Positions 10,777 through 17,528 of a stretch of DNA of 64,000 nucleotides are shown piece after piece. The first letter of the stretch is position 1. Each line of letters begins with the position of its first letter. The position numbers and the translations under genes were made by a program. The stretch lies in NCBI RefSeq assembly GCF_004362195.1, contig NZ_SNWG01000001.1, forward strand, positions 1,116,001-1,180,000, given 5' to 3'. The notes beneath the pieces were generated by a model that had not been told where the DNA came from, searched no databases, and was given only the letters and a program-made list of their open reading frames with translations. The stretch is from Microbacterium sp. BK668. GTDB lineage: Bacteria > Actinomycetota > Actinomycetes > Actinomycetales > Microbacteriaceae.

Positions 10777-10814
10777 TGAATGATCGATTCAGTCAATACA
10801 CCGTTCAGTCAATA
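10777..10814. promoter_or_regulatory. candidate TetR operator: palindrome plus tandem repeat
   Basis: The divergent gap holds TGAATGATCGATTCA (10777-10791), a palindrome with 5-bp arms, and two copies of TTCAGTCAATA (10788-10798 and 10804-10814) with a 16-base period. On the minus strand the repeats read TATTGACTGAA, so TTGACT could also serve as a -35 box for the methyltransferase. The position just upstream of the TetR start fits autoregulation. Confidence 0.45.
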
Positions 10815-10845
10815 TTCGAGCCCTCATCCACACCCGTGGGAGACC

Positions 10846-11424
10846 ATGTCGCCGCGCCGCTACTCAATGTCCGTACGAGCCGAGCAGGCCGCCCAAACGA
10901 GGGATCGTATCCTCGCCGCCGCCCTGGCCTGCTACCGAGGAAAGAGGATGTCGGCCACGAGCCTTCAGGCGATTGCGCGTCGAGCGGACGTATCAGCGGG
11001 GACGATCCTCAACCAATTCGGATCCGCAGACGCACTCGCTGACGCTGTCGTCGAACAGCTGTCGTCCAGCCTTCGCGTCCCCGACGACAGGGGATGGCCG
11101 GACGAGGCGCCTGCCCAGCGCGTGCAACGTCTCGTCGCCGAGATGTTCGAGTTCTACGAACGGAGCCGACCCTGGTTCGACACCTTCCGCGCCGAGCTGG
11201 GTGAGGCGCCGGCACTCCGCGACGGCGAGGCCGCTTACCGGCGGACCATCGGCGAGCTCTACGGCCGCGTCTTCGGAGGAGCGCTCGCTGAGGACCGGGT
11301 GCGGGCCGCGATCGTCGGACTCACCAACCCCAGCACGTTTGTCGCGCTCCGCGAGGCCGGGATGTCTGTGAGGGATGCTGCGGAACTCATCGCGGAGACG
11401 CGCAACCGAACCGTTTCAAGCTGA
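10846..11424 (+). CDS. TetR/AcrR-family transcriptional regulator
   Basis: 192 residues. The N-terminal helix-turn-helix runs from about residue 8 (RAEQAAQTRDRILAAALACY) through MSATSLQAIARRADVSAGTI and LNQFGSADALADAV. The C-terminal ligand domain is alpha-helical with no named ligand. ATG at 10846 is used; ATG at 10867 (MSVRAEQAAQTRD) is equally possible, and neither has a good ribosome site. It is divergent from the methyltransferase and probably represses it and itself. Confidence 0.85.
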   Translation: MSPRRYSMSVRAEQAAQTRDRILAAALACYRGKRMSATSLQAIARRADVSAGTILNQFGSADALADAVVEQLSSSLRVPDDRGWPDEAPAQRVQRLVAEMFEFYERSRPWFDTFRAELGEAPALRDGEAAYRRTIGELYGRVFGGALAEDRVRAAIVGLTNPSTFVALREAGMSVRDAAELIAETRNRTVSS

Positions 11425-11594
11425 ACCTCGGATGGCGGGCTCTTCGCAGCTCGTCGGAGAGCGGAGAGCCTGCCTCGACGCTGACCTCATCGTGCTTCTG
11501 CTCTCTCTCACTGGCTCACCTGGAAGGCGCCGATACCGAATCCTTGAGTTCTTGTGGGCTTCGGTCGCACTGCGCCTAGCCTGAGTTGGTGCAG

Positions 11595-12029
11595 ATGAAA
11601 CCCCGCCGGCGGTCCGCTCTCCTCGCTACGGTCCTGCTAACGCCAGCTCTAGCGGCTTGCGCCGGGGCAGCGACAGCCTCCCAAACCGCGACGGTCACCG
11701 TAACCAACACCACAACGGTGACCCCCACGCCGGAGCCCGTCGCGGCTCCCCGCTCATACGATGACGCGATCGCTGAGGTGGACGCCTGGCTGCTCTGCTG
11801 GGGAGCGGTCGCCGGAGCGAACTACGACGACTGGACGATCGAACCGTACGCTGAAGAAGCACCGCTCGGAGGAGAAACTGTTGTCGATAACGGCGATGGC
11901 ACCTTCGCGGTCACGGTGATGTGGGCGCCTACGTCCGGCGAGGGATGGGCCGGTGAGGCCACCTGCAGGGTCGGCGGCATGGTCGGCGCTCCGTCCGTGG
12001 AACTGACCGGGGTGCGGGACTACGGCTGA
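11595..12029 (+). CDS. small secreted lipoprotein, unknown function
   Basis: 144 residues. A basic start and hydrophobic stretch end in a lipobox, TPALAAC, at about residues 16-22, followed by a Thr/Pro-rich linker (TVTVTNTTTVTPTPEP). The mature domain of about 95 residues holds two cysteines (LLCWG and ATCRVGG) that could form a disulfide. No family is recognised. GTG at 11589 is an alternative start. It converges on the next gene. Confidence 0.65.
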   Translation: MKPRRRSALLATVLLTPALAACAGAATASQTATVTVTNTTTVTPTPEPVAAPRSYDDAIAEVDAWLLCWGAVAGANYDDWTIEPYAEEAPLGGETVVDNGDGTFAVTVMWAPTSGEGWAGEATCRVGGMVGAPSVELTGVRDYG

Positions 12030-12110
12030 GTGTTTGCGAGGTCGCTCGCAGGTCAGTCCCTCCCCGTGCCAACGGCAGGGCGCAGGGCTGCCCGGGTTCG
12101 GGCCGGGCTG

Positions 12111-12500
12111 TCAAGGTTTGGCGGCCGCGAGCAGGATCGCCGCCGTCACGGCGCACAAAATCATCGCGCAGGCGCCGAAGACTGGGATGAGAGACGCGCG
12201 CGCCCGTCGAACCAGCAGGACGATGCTCACGACGCTCGTCGCGATGTATACGACTGTGAGCCCGGGCCACACGAGTCTGGATGCGGCGTCGTAGAGAAGC
12301 AGGTTGCAATCTTGAGGATCGGCCGCGCAGCTAAGCCAATCCCAATAGGGGAGGAAACCTATGGTCACCAGGAGCAGCATCATGAAGGCGAACAGCGCCG
12401 CAAGGAGGATCAGTGTCCCCGGGAGGTCCCACTTCGGTCGTCTCCTCCGCGAACGTGAATCGCCACTGGAGGACTCGCCATCGGATGACGTTTCCGACAT
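12111..12500 (-). CDS. small membrane protein, unknown function
   Basis: 129 residues. A Ser/Arg-rich cytoplasmic N-terminus (SETSSDGESSSGDSRSRRRR) is followed by three or four transmembrane segments: about residues 27-50, 70-92 and 101-127. Two cysteines in the first loop (SCAADPQDC) may pair outside the cell. No family is recognised. It belongs to a run of small orphan genes extending to 17 kb. Confidence 0.6.
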   Translation of the reverse strand: MSETSSDGESSSGDSRSRRRRPKWDLPGTLILLAALFAFMMLLLVTIGFLPYWDWLSCAADPQDCNLLLYDAASRLVWPGLTVVYIATSVVSIVLLVRRARASLIPVFGACAMILCAVTAAILLAAAKP

Positions 12501-12619
12501 AAGCCCAAGTTAGCGAAAACGGATCGATCCACGACCGAACCTGGCAGCGCGCGCCCGGGGTCCGCACGCACGTGGGTCGTTAGACGCGCGGGTCGCAACT
12601 CGGCTGGCGTAACCATCTC

Positions 12620-13255
12620 TCACTCTGCTATTGCAACAAGGCCAATCAGGTTCCGTCCACGCTGGATGTCGGCGAGGGTCAGCGCTTCTGGAGGCGCGGA
12701 GAGTCCCCGCAGGCCCCAGCCGATGGGAGCCATCTCTAAGCGTCGGCGCGTCACGCCTTCGCTCCATTCGAGAATAATTTGGCCGGCGCCGGTGCCGCTA
12801 GGTGTGGACTTTGTCGTGTACTCGAGGGCGCGAAGGCATCGCGCTTCTACGAACACTTCGGAACGTGGGGGTAGCCCGGCCTGGAGCGAGATCGAGCTCT
12901 CACGGACGAGAAGCATGTAGGACCACGAGGAATCTCTTGACAGGAACACTGATGCTAGTTCGCGTCGAGCTTCCTTGGACACGGACACCTCGATGACGAC
13001 GCCGGACGGGTGTTCGCGTCGAACCGCCGATATCAGGGCCTGGCGCCAGAAGAGCCACGCCGACACGAGTAGGAAGGCGACGCCGAGGCCGAATGGTATC
13101 GCCGGGGCACGCGACCACCGCAACCATCCCGCATCGATCAGTTCGTCCATGTTCTCCATGGTCAACTGAGGCATGCTGAATTCGAGCCACCAAGCGACTC
13201 CCAGCAGAAGTGCGCCCAGCACGGTCAGCGCGAGAGCCCTCAACAATCGAGTCAC
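12620..13255 (-). CDS. two-pass membrane protein, unknown function
   Basis: 211 residues from a GTG at 13255 (VTRLLRALALTVLGALLLG). Two transmembrane helices lie near residues 5-25 and 50-70, followed by a soluble domain of about 130 residues (EVSVSKEARRELASVFLSR, VEARCLRALEYTTK). The frame stays open upstream to 13783, but that part runs antisense through the neighbouring microprotein and lacks coding character. The architecture, two helices then a cytosolic beta-rich domain, resembles PH-like membrane proteins, but this is a guess. Confidence 0.55.
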   Translation of the reverse strand: MTRLLRALALTVLGALLLGVAWWLEFSMPQLTMENMDELIDAGWLRWSRAPAIPFGLGVAFLLVSAWLFWRQALISAVRREHPSGVVIEVSVSKEARRELASVFLSRDSSWSYMLLVRESSISLQAGLPPRSEVFVEARCLRALEYTTKSTPSGTGAGQIILEWSEGVTRRRLEMAPIGWGLRGLSAPPEALTLADIQRGRNLIGLVAIAE

Positions 13256-13458
13256 GAGTGGGACCCGCAGAGCGCAGCGCGTCCCCTGTTGCTCCTCGCC
13301 GCCATCTTGTTCCCTCTCGCGAAAGCCGCTGACTCCGTGCCCAGCCGCACCGCTGGCAGGGCGTGGGTCGGCAACGCAACGTCGAGTCAACATACCCCAG
13401 CTCGCGCACGGGTTCCGCTCAACTAACAGAACGTCGCGATGCCCGTCCGATCGGCGGT

Positions 13459-13680
13459 CCTCCATCGAGCGCCGTTGAACGCTGGCCGTCACAAGTAGAT
13501 TCTGCGCATGACGGGAGACGCGCGGAGGGCATGGGTGATCGTTGGCGGAGGCTTCCTGGCGGCTGTCGCGATCGCGGTCGGGTTGGTCGCGGTGTCGTCC
13601 TGGCTCGTCGACTCCGCCGATCGTGAAGAGGAGCCTCCAGGAACGCGAGGCGCTTGACTGCTCGGCCATCGGTCGCTCAG
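13459..13680 (+). repeat. duplicated segment, copy 1
   Basis: About 220 bases nearly identical to 15269-15490. The shared block starts at CCTCCATCGAGCGCCGTTGA and ends near CTGCTCGGCCATCGGTC. It includes the whole 49-codon microprotein gene plus 45-50 bases upstream. The copies differ at scattered positions and by small indels near the 3' end of the gene, so the duplication is not recent. Four minus-strand features lie between the copies. Confidence 0.9.
13508..13657 (+). CDS. single-TM microprotein, copy 1
   Basis: 49 residues. Start MTGDARRAWVIVGGGFLAAV, then a hydrophobic helix to about residue 33 and an acidic Pro-rich tail (DSADREEEPPGTRGA). It is paralogous to the 50-residue product of 15318-15470, with substitutions only in a few positions and mostly in the tail. 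Preservation of the frame in both copies despite base changes argues that it is translated. Function unknown; a toxin, a small membrane regulator or an immunity-type protein are possibilities. Confidence 0.6.
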   Translation: MTGDARRAWVIVGGGFLAAVAIAVGLVAVSSWLVDSADREEEPPGTRGA

Positions 13681-13746
13681 CGAGGCAAACCTGCCCGCCA
13701 CCGTGCGTAGCTTCCCGCGTCCTCGCGCGTATCGCGAGCGGCAAGG

Positions 13747-14391
13747 TCAGCGACGCAACTCTTGCTGCGCAACCACCCGCCATGTGTAGACGCGGTCATC
13801 ACGACCGAGTTCGATGAGCGACAGGCGCGCAGATGGAACGACGATGGGACGAAGGTCAGCGAGGTTCAGCGCGTCGCTCAGCTCCTCTTCACTGATCTGT
13901 TTGGAGAAGTAGCCGAGACTCACGTGAGGGTAAAAGACCTCGTCCGGTTCAGGGACGGGGCCGCCGGCCGCCGCCACGAGCTCGCCTTGCATCTTTCGCA
14001 GCTCCTGTAATCCCGGTGACGTCGCGGAGAGACAGAGACCCTCCTGATAGATGAAGAGGCGATCGAAGACCAGCGGCCCGACCGAGGTGCGAGACGCCGC
14101 GCTGAAGACAGAGTCGACATGCTTACTCAGCGTCGCCGGGTCGTAATCACCTGAATGCCCGACGCCCGTCATCGTCAGATGCAACCACTCGACCGGCACG
14201 ACATCGACGCCCGTTACCGTGCTGAGGGTCTTCCCGGCACGCTCCGCCGCCTCGTGGAGACTGGTCGCGTCCTCGAACGTGAGATGCCAGGTCAGGTAGC
14301 GAGTGCCCGGACCCCATCCCTCCCGCCACCACCAATGGTTCCGGGTGCGCTCGAAGGCGCCTCGCTGCCGCGGTAACGGATGAGATGGCAT
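13747..14391 (-). CDS. 2'-5' RNA ligase superfamily (2H phosphoesterase) protein
   Basis: 214 residues. The two histidine motifs of the 2H superfamily are present: EWLHLTMTGVG (HLT) and FYPHVSLGYFS (HVS). Members hydrolyse or ligate 2'-5' or cyclic phosphodiester bonds in RNA or nucleotides; the physiological substrate here is unknown. The N-terminal ERTRNHWWWREGWGPGTRYL stretch is typical of an actinobacterial subgroup with a W-rich cap. It sits between the two copies of the microprotein duplication. Confidence 0.75.
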   Translation of the reverse strand: MPSHPLPRQRGAFERTRNHWWWREGWGPGTRYLTWHLTFEDATSLHEAAERAGKTLSTVTGVDVVPVEWLHLTMTGVGHSGDYDPATLSKHVDSVFSAASRTSVGPLVFDRLFIYQEGLCLSATSPGLQELRKMQGELVAAAGGPVPEPDEVFYPHVSLGYFSKQISEEELSDALNLADLRPIVVPSARLSLIELGRDDRVYTWRVVAQQELRR

Positions 14392-14526
14392 CGTCCCATT
14401 GTCTGCGATGTGTCAAAGATCTCGAGCAGTGCGTTTCACTCCCGACGTGTGATCCAGCACGTCCCCGGTCGCCAGCACCTCAGGTGCGGTGCGCACGCCC
14501 GTCGCTATCCGTGCACGGCAAACGCC

Positions 14527-14973
14527 TCAGAGCACACCGGCGAACGCAGCGACGTCGCGCGCTACCCTCGTCAGTTCTTCGCCCGGTTCGATCTCAAGGT
14601 CGCCCTCCGCGAGCCAGCCGTCGTTACCCCCATCGAGCGCGGACCGCCGCATCGTGACCTTCAGCTGGATGTGGCCGCCGCGGTGAATGGCGACCAGACG
14701 CAGTTCGCCCTCCAACGATTCCCAGCTCTTCGTTTCTCGCCAGCCGCGCCAGGACTTCTCCATCGACTCGAAGAATTTGACGAGATCCTCAAAGCCTCCG
14801 CCCCAGTGCTCCTCGACGGTGGTGCAAGCATGCAGGCCGCCGAGAGCGAGAATCGCGACGGCTTGGGTCGGAGTGGCGGGTGCCGGTGGTGTAAGGCTCA
14901 GGTACTCGGACCGGCCCCCGATGCGCGCTTCGGGCATGCATTTGATGATGCCGTACCGGTTGGGCCAGGGCAC
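14527..14973 (-). CDS. DUF6228-like protein, possible immunity-type protein
   Basis: 148 residues; translation may instead begin at the ATG at 14937 (MPEARIGGRSEYLSL). The block FFESMEKSWRGWRETKSWES followed by LEGELRL is the pattern I associate with DUF6228, small actinobacterial proteins often found in variable gene neighbourhoods. No catalytic residues are evident. It follows the small minus-strand gene at 15000-15227 by 26 bases, suggesting one transcript. The immunity role is only an inference from this kind of context. Confidence 0.55.
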   Translation of the reverse strand: MPWPNRYGIIKCMPEARIGGRSEYLSLTPPAPATPTQAVAILALGGLHACTTVEEHWGGGFEDLVKFFESMEKSWRGWRETKSWESLEGELRLVAIHRGGHIQLKVTMRRSALDGGNDGWLAEGDLEIEPGEELTRVARDVAAFAGVL

Positions 14974-14999
14974 GCACGCCGGTCCGTCGACGCACGCGT

Positions 15000-15227
15000 T
15001 CAGGGCTCTTCGGCGTTTCCCACAGCTTCGATCCAGTCCACGGCCGCGTCGGATAGGAAGAAGCCGTCAGGTCCTGCTTCGCCGATCCACCAAGCGTTCG
15101 AGGTGAAGATGCCGCCGGCTGCAACAACCTTGCCGAGCACGCCCGCCGGCAGCGCCTCGCCGTTGTGCGCGATCAGCCAGTCCTTCCTCGTCGCGTCCAA
15201 GGACGACCACCATTCGATGCTCTCCAC
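15000..15227 (-). CDS. small conserved hypothetical protein
   Basis: 75 residues: MESIEWWSSLDATRKDWLIA at the start, then an alpha/beta pattern with GIFTSNAWWIGEAGPDGFFL and a terminal helix SDAAVDWIEAVGN. The start has a good purine-rich site (GGTGGAGAGC immediately upstream). It reads like a small folded cytoplasmic protein of a type seen widely in actinobacteria. It is the first gene of a probable two-gene minus-strand unit with the DUF6228-like gene. Confidence 0.6.
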   Translation of the reverse strand: MESIEWWSSLDATRKDWLIAHNGEALPAGVLGKVVAAGGIFTSNAWWIGEAGPDGFFLSDAAVDWIEAVGNAEEP

Positions 15228-15268
15228 CGAGGTAGAGTCTCATCCCCGTGCCGCCGACGTAAGAGGGC

Positions 15269-15490
15269 CCTCCATCGAGCGCCGTTGATCGCTGGTCGTC
15301 ACAAGTAGAGTCTGCGCATGACGGGAGACGCGCGGAGGGCATGGGTGATCGCTGGCGGAGGCTTCCTGGCGGCTGTCGCGATCGCGGTCGGGTTGGTCGC
15401 GGTGTCGTCCTGGCTCGTCGACTCCGCCGATCGCGAAGAGGCGCCTCCGGGCAACGCGCGACGCGCCTGACTGCTCGGCCATCGGTCCCT
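15269..15490 (+). repeat. duplicated segment, copy 2
   Basis: Second copy of the 220-base block also present at 13459-13680, in the same orientation and 1.81 kb away. Most differences are single-base changes; an extra codon and small indels fall near the 3' end of the enclosed microprotein gene. Direct copies like this can recombine and would delete 13.5-15.3 kb. Confidence 0.9.
15318..15470 (+). CDS. single-TM microprotein, copy 2
   Basis: 50 residues, beginning MTGDARRAWVIAGGGFLAAV, with the same transmembrane helix as copy 1 and a slightly different tail (DREEAPPGNARRA). The helix-encoding part is almost unchanged from copy 1, while the tail differs by substitutions and one residue. No ribosome site stronger than the local GGAG-like bases is visible. 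Function unknown. Confidence 0.6.
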   Translation: MTGDARRAWVIAGGGFLAAVAIAVGLVAVSSWLVDSADREEAPPGNARRA

Positions 15491-15585
15491 CATAGCGCGA
15501 CGCCCGAACCTGAGACTGTCGCTCACGCCGTTTCCATGAACCGCCGTCAGCGGTACTCTCTCGCCAGAGATACACGGGGGCGGGT

Positions 15586-16092
15586 ATGGGAGACCGCGAC
15601 ACATCCGATGCGGAACGGATAGCGAGGTACCTCCGTCTCTGCGACGTGTTGCCCGACGACGTCATCATTGCCGCAAACGACTACGCCAGTACGAACCTCG
15701 CGCGATACAAGCGTGACGCGCTGCTGGAAGTTCTCGCGCCTTTTCGAACGCCGCAGGAGGGCCGCGACACCGTCTCTCCGCTGCTCTTCGGGACATTGCT
15801 CTGCCGAGCGCTGCGATATCAAGCGGAGCACGACCGCCCGGGTGGCCGGCCACCTGCCCCGACAGATGCGCGAGCGGAGGCACACCCAGTTCTCGAGCTG
15901 ATGAAGATGGGCGCAGGCCCCGCCTTCGTTTATTGGTTCATGGACAGTCCCGCGTTGAGCTCGTACTTCTCTTCAACTGATTCTCGTGAATTCGCCGAGG
16001 AGCGCGCCTGGGTGGAGGAGCTCGGGCCGCCCCCGAGCATTTGGTCATATGCGGGCCACTATGACGAGGATCCGGACTATCCCGGCCTCTGA
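15586..16092 (+). CDS. hypothetical protein
   Basis: 168 residues, soluble, acidic. The N-terminal part is helical (SDAERIARYLRLCDVLPDDV, YASTNLARYKRDALLEVLAP). The C-terminal part is rich in aromatic and acidic residues (IWSYAGHYDEDPDYPGL). No family or catalytic motif is recognised. It starts at ATG 15586 after a G-rich site. It belongs to the same block of small orphan genes as its neighbours. Confidence 0.5.
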   Translation: MGDRDTSDAERIARYLRLCDVLPDDVIIAANDYASTNLARYKRDALLEVLAPFRTPQEGRDTVSPLLFGTLLCRALRYQAEHDRPGGRPPAPTDARAEAHPVLELMKMGAGPAFVYWFMDSPALSSYFSSTDSREFAEERAWVEELGPPPSIWSYAGHYDEDPDYPGL

Positions 16093-16160
16093 CTCCCGTA
16101 GCAAAAGGCCGGTCGGTCAACGCGCGGTCGGGCCCGCGAGTTAGCGAAGCGGTCTACGCC

Positions 16161-17159
16161 TCAGACAACCACCGAGAGTGGGTCGTAGGTTCGCACGATT
16201 TCGATGGCTATCTCGACAGCGCGCTTGGCCTGTTCGCTGGTCGGCGTGATGCCTTGATGGATGGCATCGTTGCGGATGTGCACAAGACCGGTCATCGTGT
16301 CGGCGGGCAACGTTGCAGTCGTCCAATCGACATAGACACCGAGAGTCGGTCGTCGGCCATGGCGGTCCCTGCCGCTCGCCGGGTGGGTGACGCGCCAGTT
16401 CGCGAGAACCAGCTCAACCGCTGTGCCAGCGTCGATCACCGCCTTGCGATAGCGGTCCCGCTTCAGATCACCTCGCGCGTCTCGGAGGAAGAGATGTGAG
16501 TCCGGCGGCAATCGACCCTGGTTGGTCGCAGCCACGATCCGCCTGAAGACTCCGAGCGTCACCGGTTCGGCCTCCGTGCGCCAGAGGTTCACCATACGTG
16601 GCCACGCGGAACGCGACGGACCGTCGTCAGCGATGGCACGGAACGCTAGGCCCGCTCCAACGGTCGTTGGCCGAACATGCGGATTGTCGAACAGCGTGTC
16701 CTGGCTCCCCACAGCCCCGATCCATATGAGCAGTCGCTCGAACCATCCAGGGACCTCTCCGAACATCGCGTCAAGTGCGGGTCCAATTGGAGTCCAACCC
16801 TCTATCGCGTTCGGGCTGCGCTCGATGCGCTCATCGTCGAGTTCAAACTCAAATGCGACTGACCCGAGCCACGCCCCTTCAAACCTGGGAGGGTTGGTTC
16901 GCCACTCGCCAACCTTGCCCCAGTAGTACCAATCGTCGTGTCGCGGCGACTTGGCGATGTGTTCGATCTTGGGAGCGAGTACTTCGAAGTTCCAGTCTTC
17001 CCCCATCGACCCGTCGGTGCCCTTCACCTGTGAGCTGCGCCACTCGATGTGCGGCAAGGTCAGTCGAGCGCCATATCCGGCGATACGCGCGAAGTAGGAC
17101 TTGCCGTAGCAGGCCCGGGCAAGCTTCACGCGTACCGGCAATTCATAGGTTGCCACCAT
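16161..17159 (-). CDS. large hypothetical protein with HEPN-like C-terminal motif
   Basis: 332 residues from the ATG at 17159 (MVATYELPVRVKLARACYGK). The frame continues upstream, but that part looks non-coding. The first 230 residues form a beta-rich domain (RLTLPHIEWRSSQVKG, WYYWGKVGEW). The last 100 are helical and contain VHIRNDAIHQG, an R-x4-H arrangement like the active site of HEPN RNases, preceded by a helix AVIDAGTAVELVLANW. HEPN proteins act in toxin, abortive infection and RNA surveillance systems. The assignment rests on the motif and helix pattern only. Confidence 0.5.
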   Translation of the reverse strand: MVATYELPVRVKLARACYGKSYFARIAGYGARLTLPHIEWRSSQVKGTDGSMGEDWNFEVLAPKIEHIAKSPRHDDWYYWGKVGEWRTNPPRFEGAWLGSVAFEFELDDERIERSPNAIEGWTPIGPALDAMFGEVPGWFERLLIWIGAVGSQDTLFDNPHVRPTTVGAGLAFRAIADDGPSRSAWPRMVNLWRTEAEPVTLGVFRRIVAATNQGRLPPDSHLFLRDARGDLKRDRYRKAVIDAGTAVELVLANWRVTHPASGRDRHGRRPTLGVYVDWTTATLPADTMTGLVHIRNDAIHQGITPTSEQAKRAVEIAIEIVRTYDPLSVVV

Positions 17160-17528
17160 GTGCGCCACGGGACGACAGTATCCCGACGCCTCGGACGGGC
17201 CGCTTGAATCGCTCTCTGAAACGAGATAGGCCGGGAGTCTCGTTGTGCTGCGAGATACCGGGCTTCTCGGCTCCCTCGCGGTTCTCGATAGGGACCATCG
17301 ATGGTTGCGGGGGCCTGACATAGACCCAGCTCACTTAGGAGAGCGTCTGGCCTGCGGTGCGCACGCCGGTCGCTCACCGGTCGATCCTCAGCCCTGCGTC
17401 GGCCAACTGTGTTGCGCGCGTCAGCGGCTTCGAGTGCAAGAAGCGCATCCGAGTTCCGGTCGTTGACGCACCGTGAATCCGACGTGCCCGGATAGGCGGC
17501 GCGCTGACCGGCGCGATGAGCCTGCACC
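17160..17528. other. non-coding gap before the IS30 element
   Basis: About 370 bases between the HEPN-like gene start and the left end of the IS30 element. Frames on both strands are short and lack coding character. It presumably holds the promoter of the minus-strand gene near 17160-17250, but no clear box was found. Confidence 0.4.

Noticed and set aside
12620..13783. Full 387-residue version of the two-TM membrane protein
   Set aside because: The first 176 codons run antisense through the duplicated microprotein block and lack coding character; the GTG at 13255 gives a sensible start before the first transmembrane helix.
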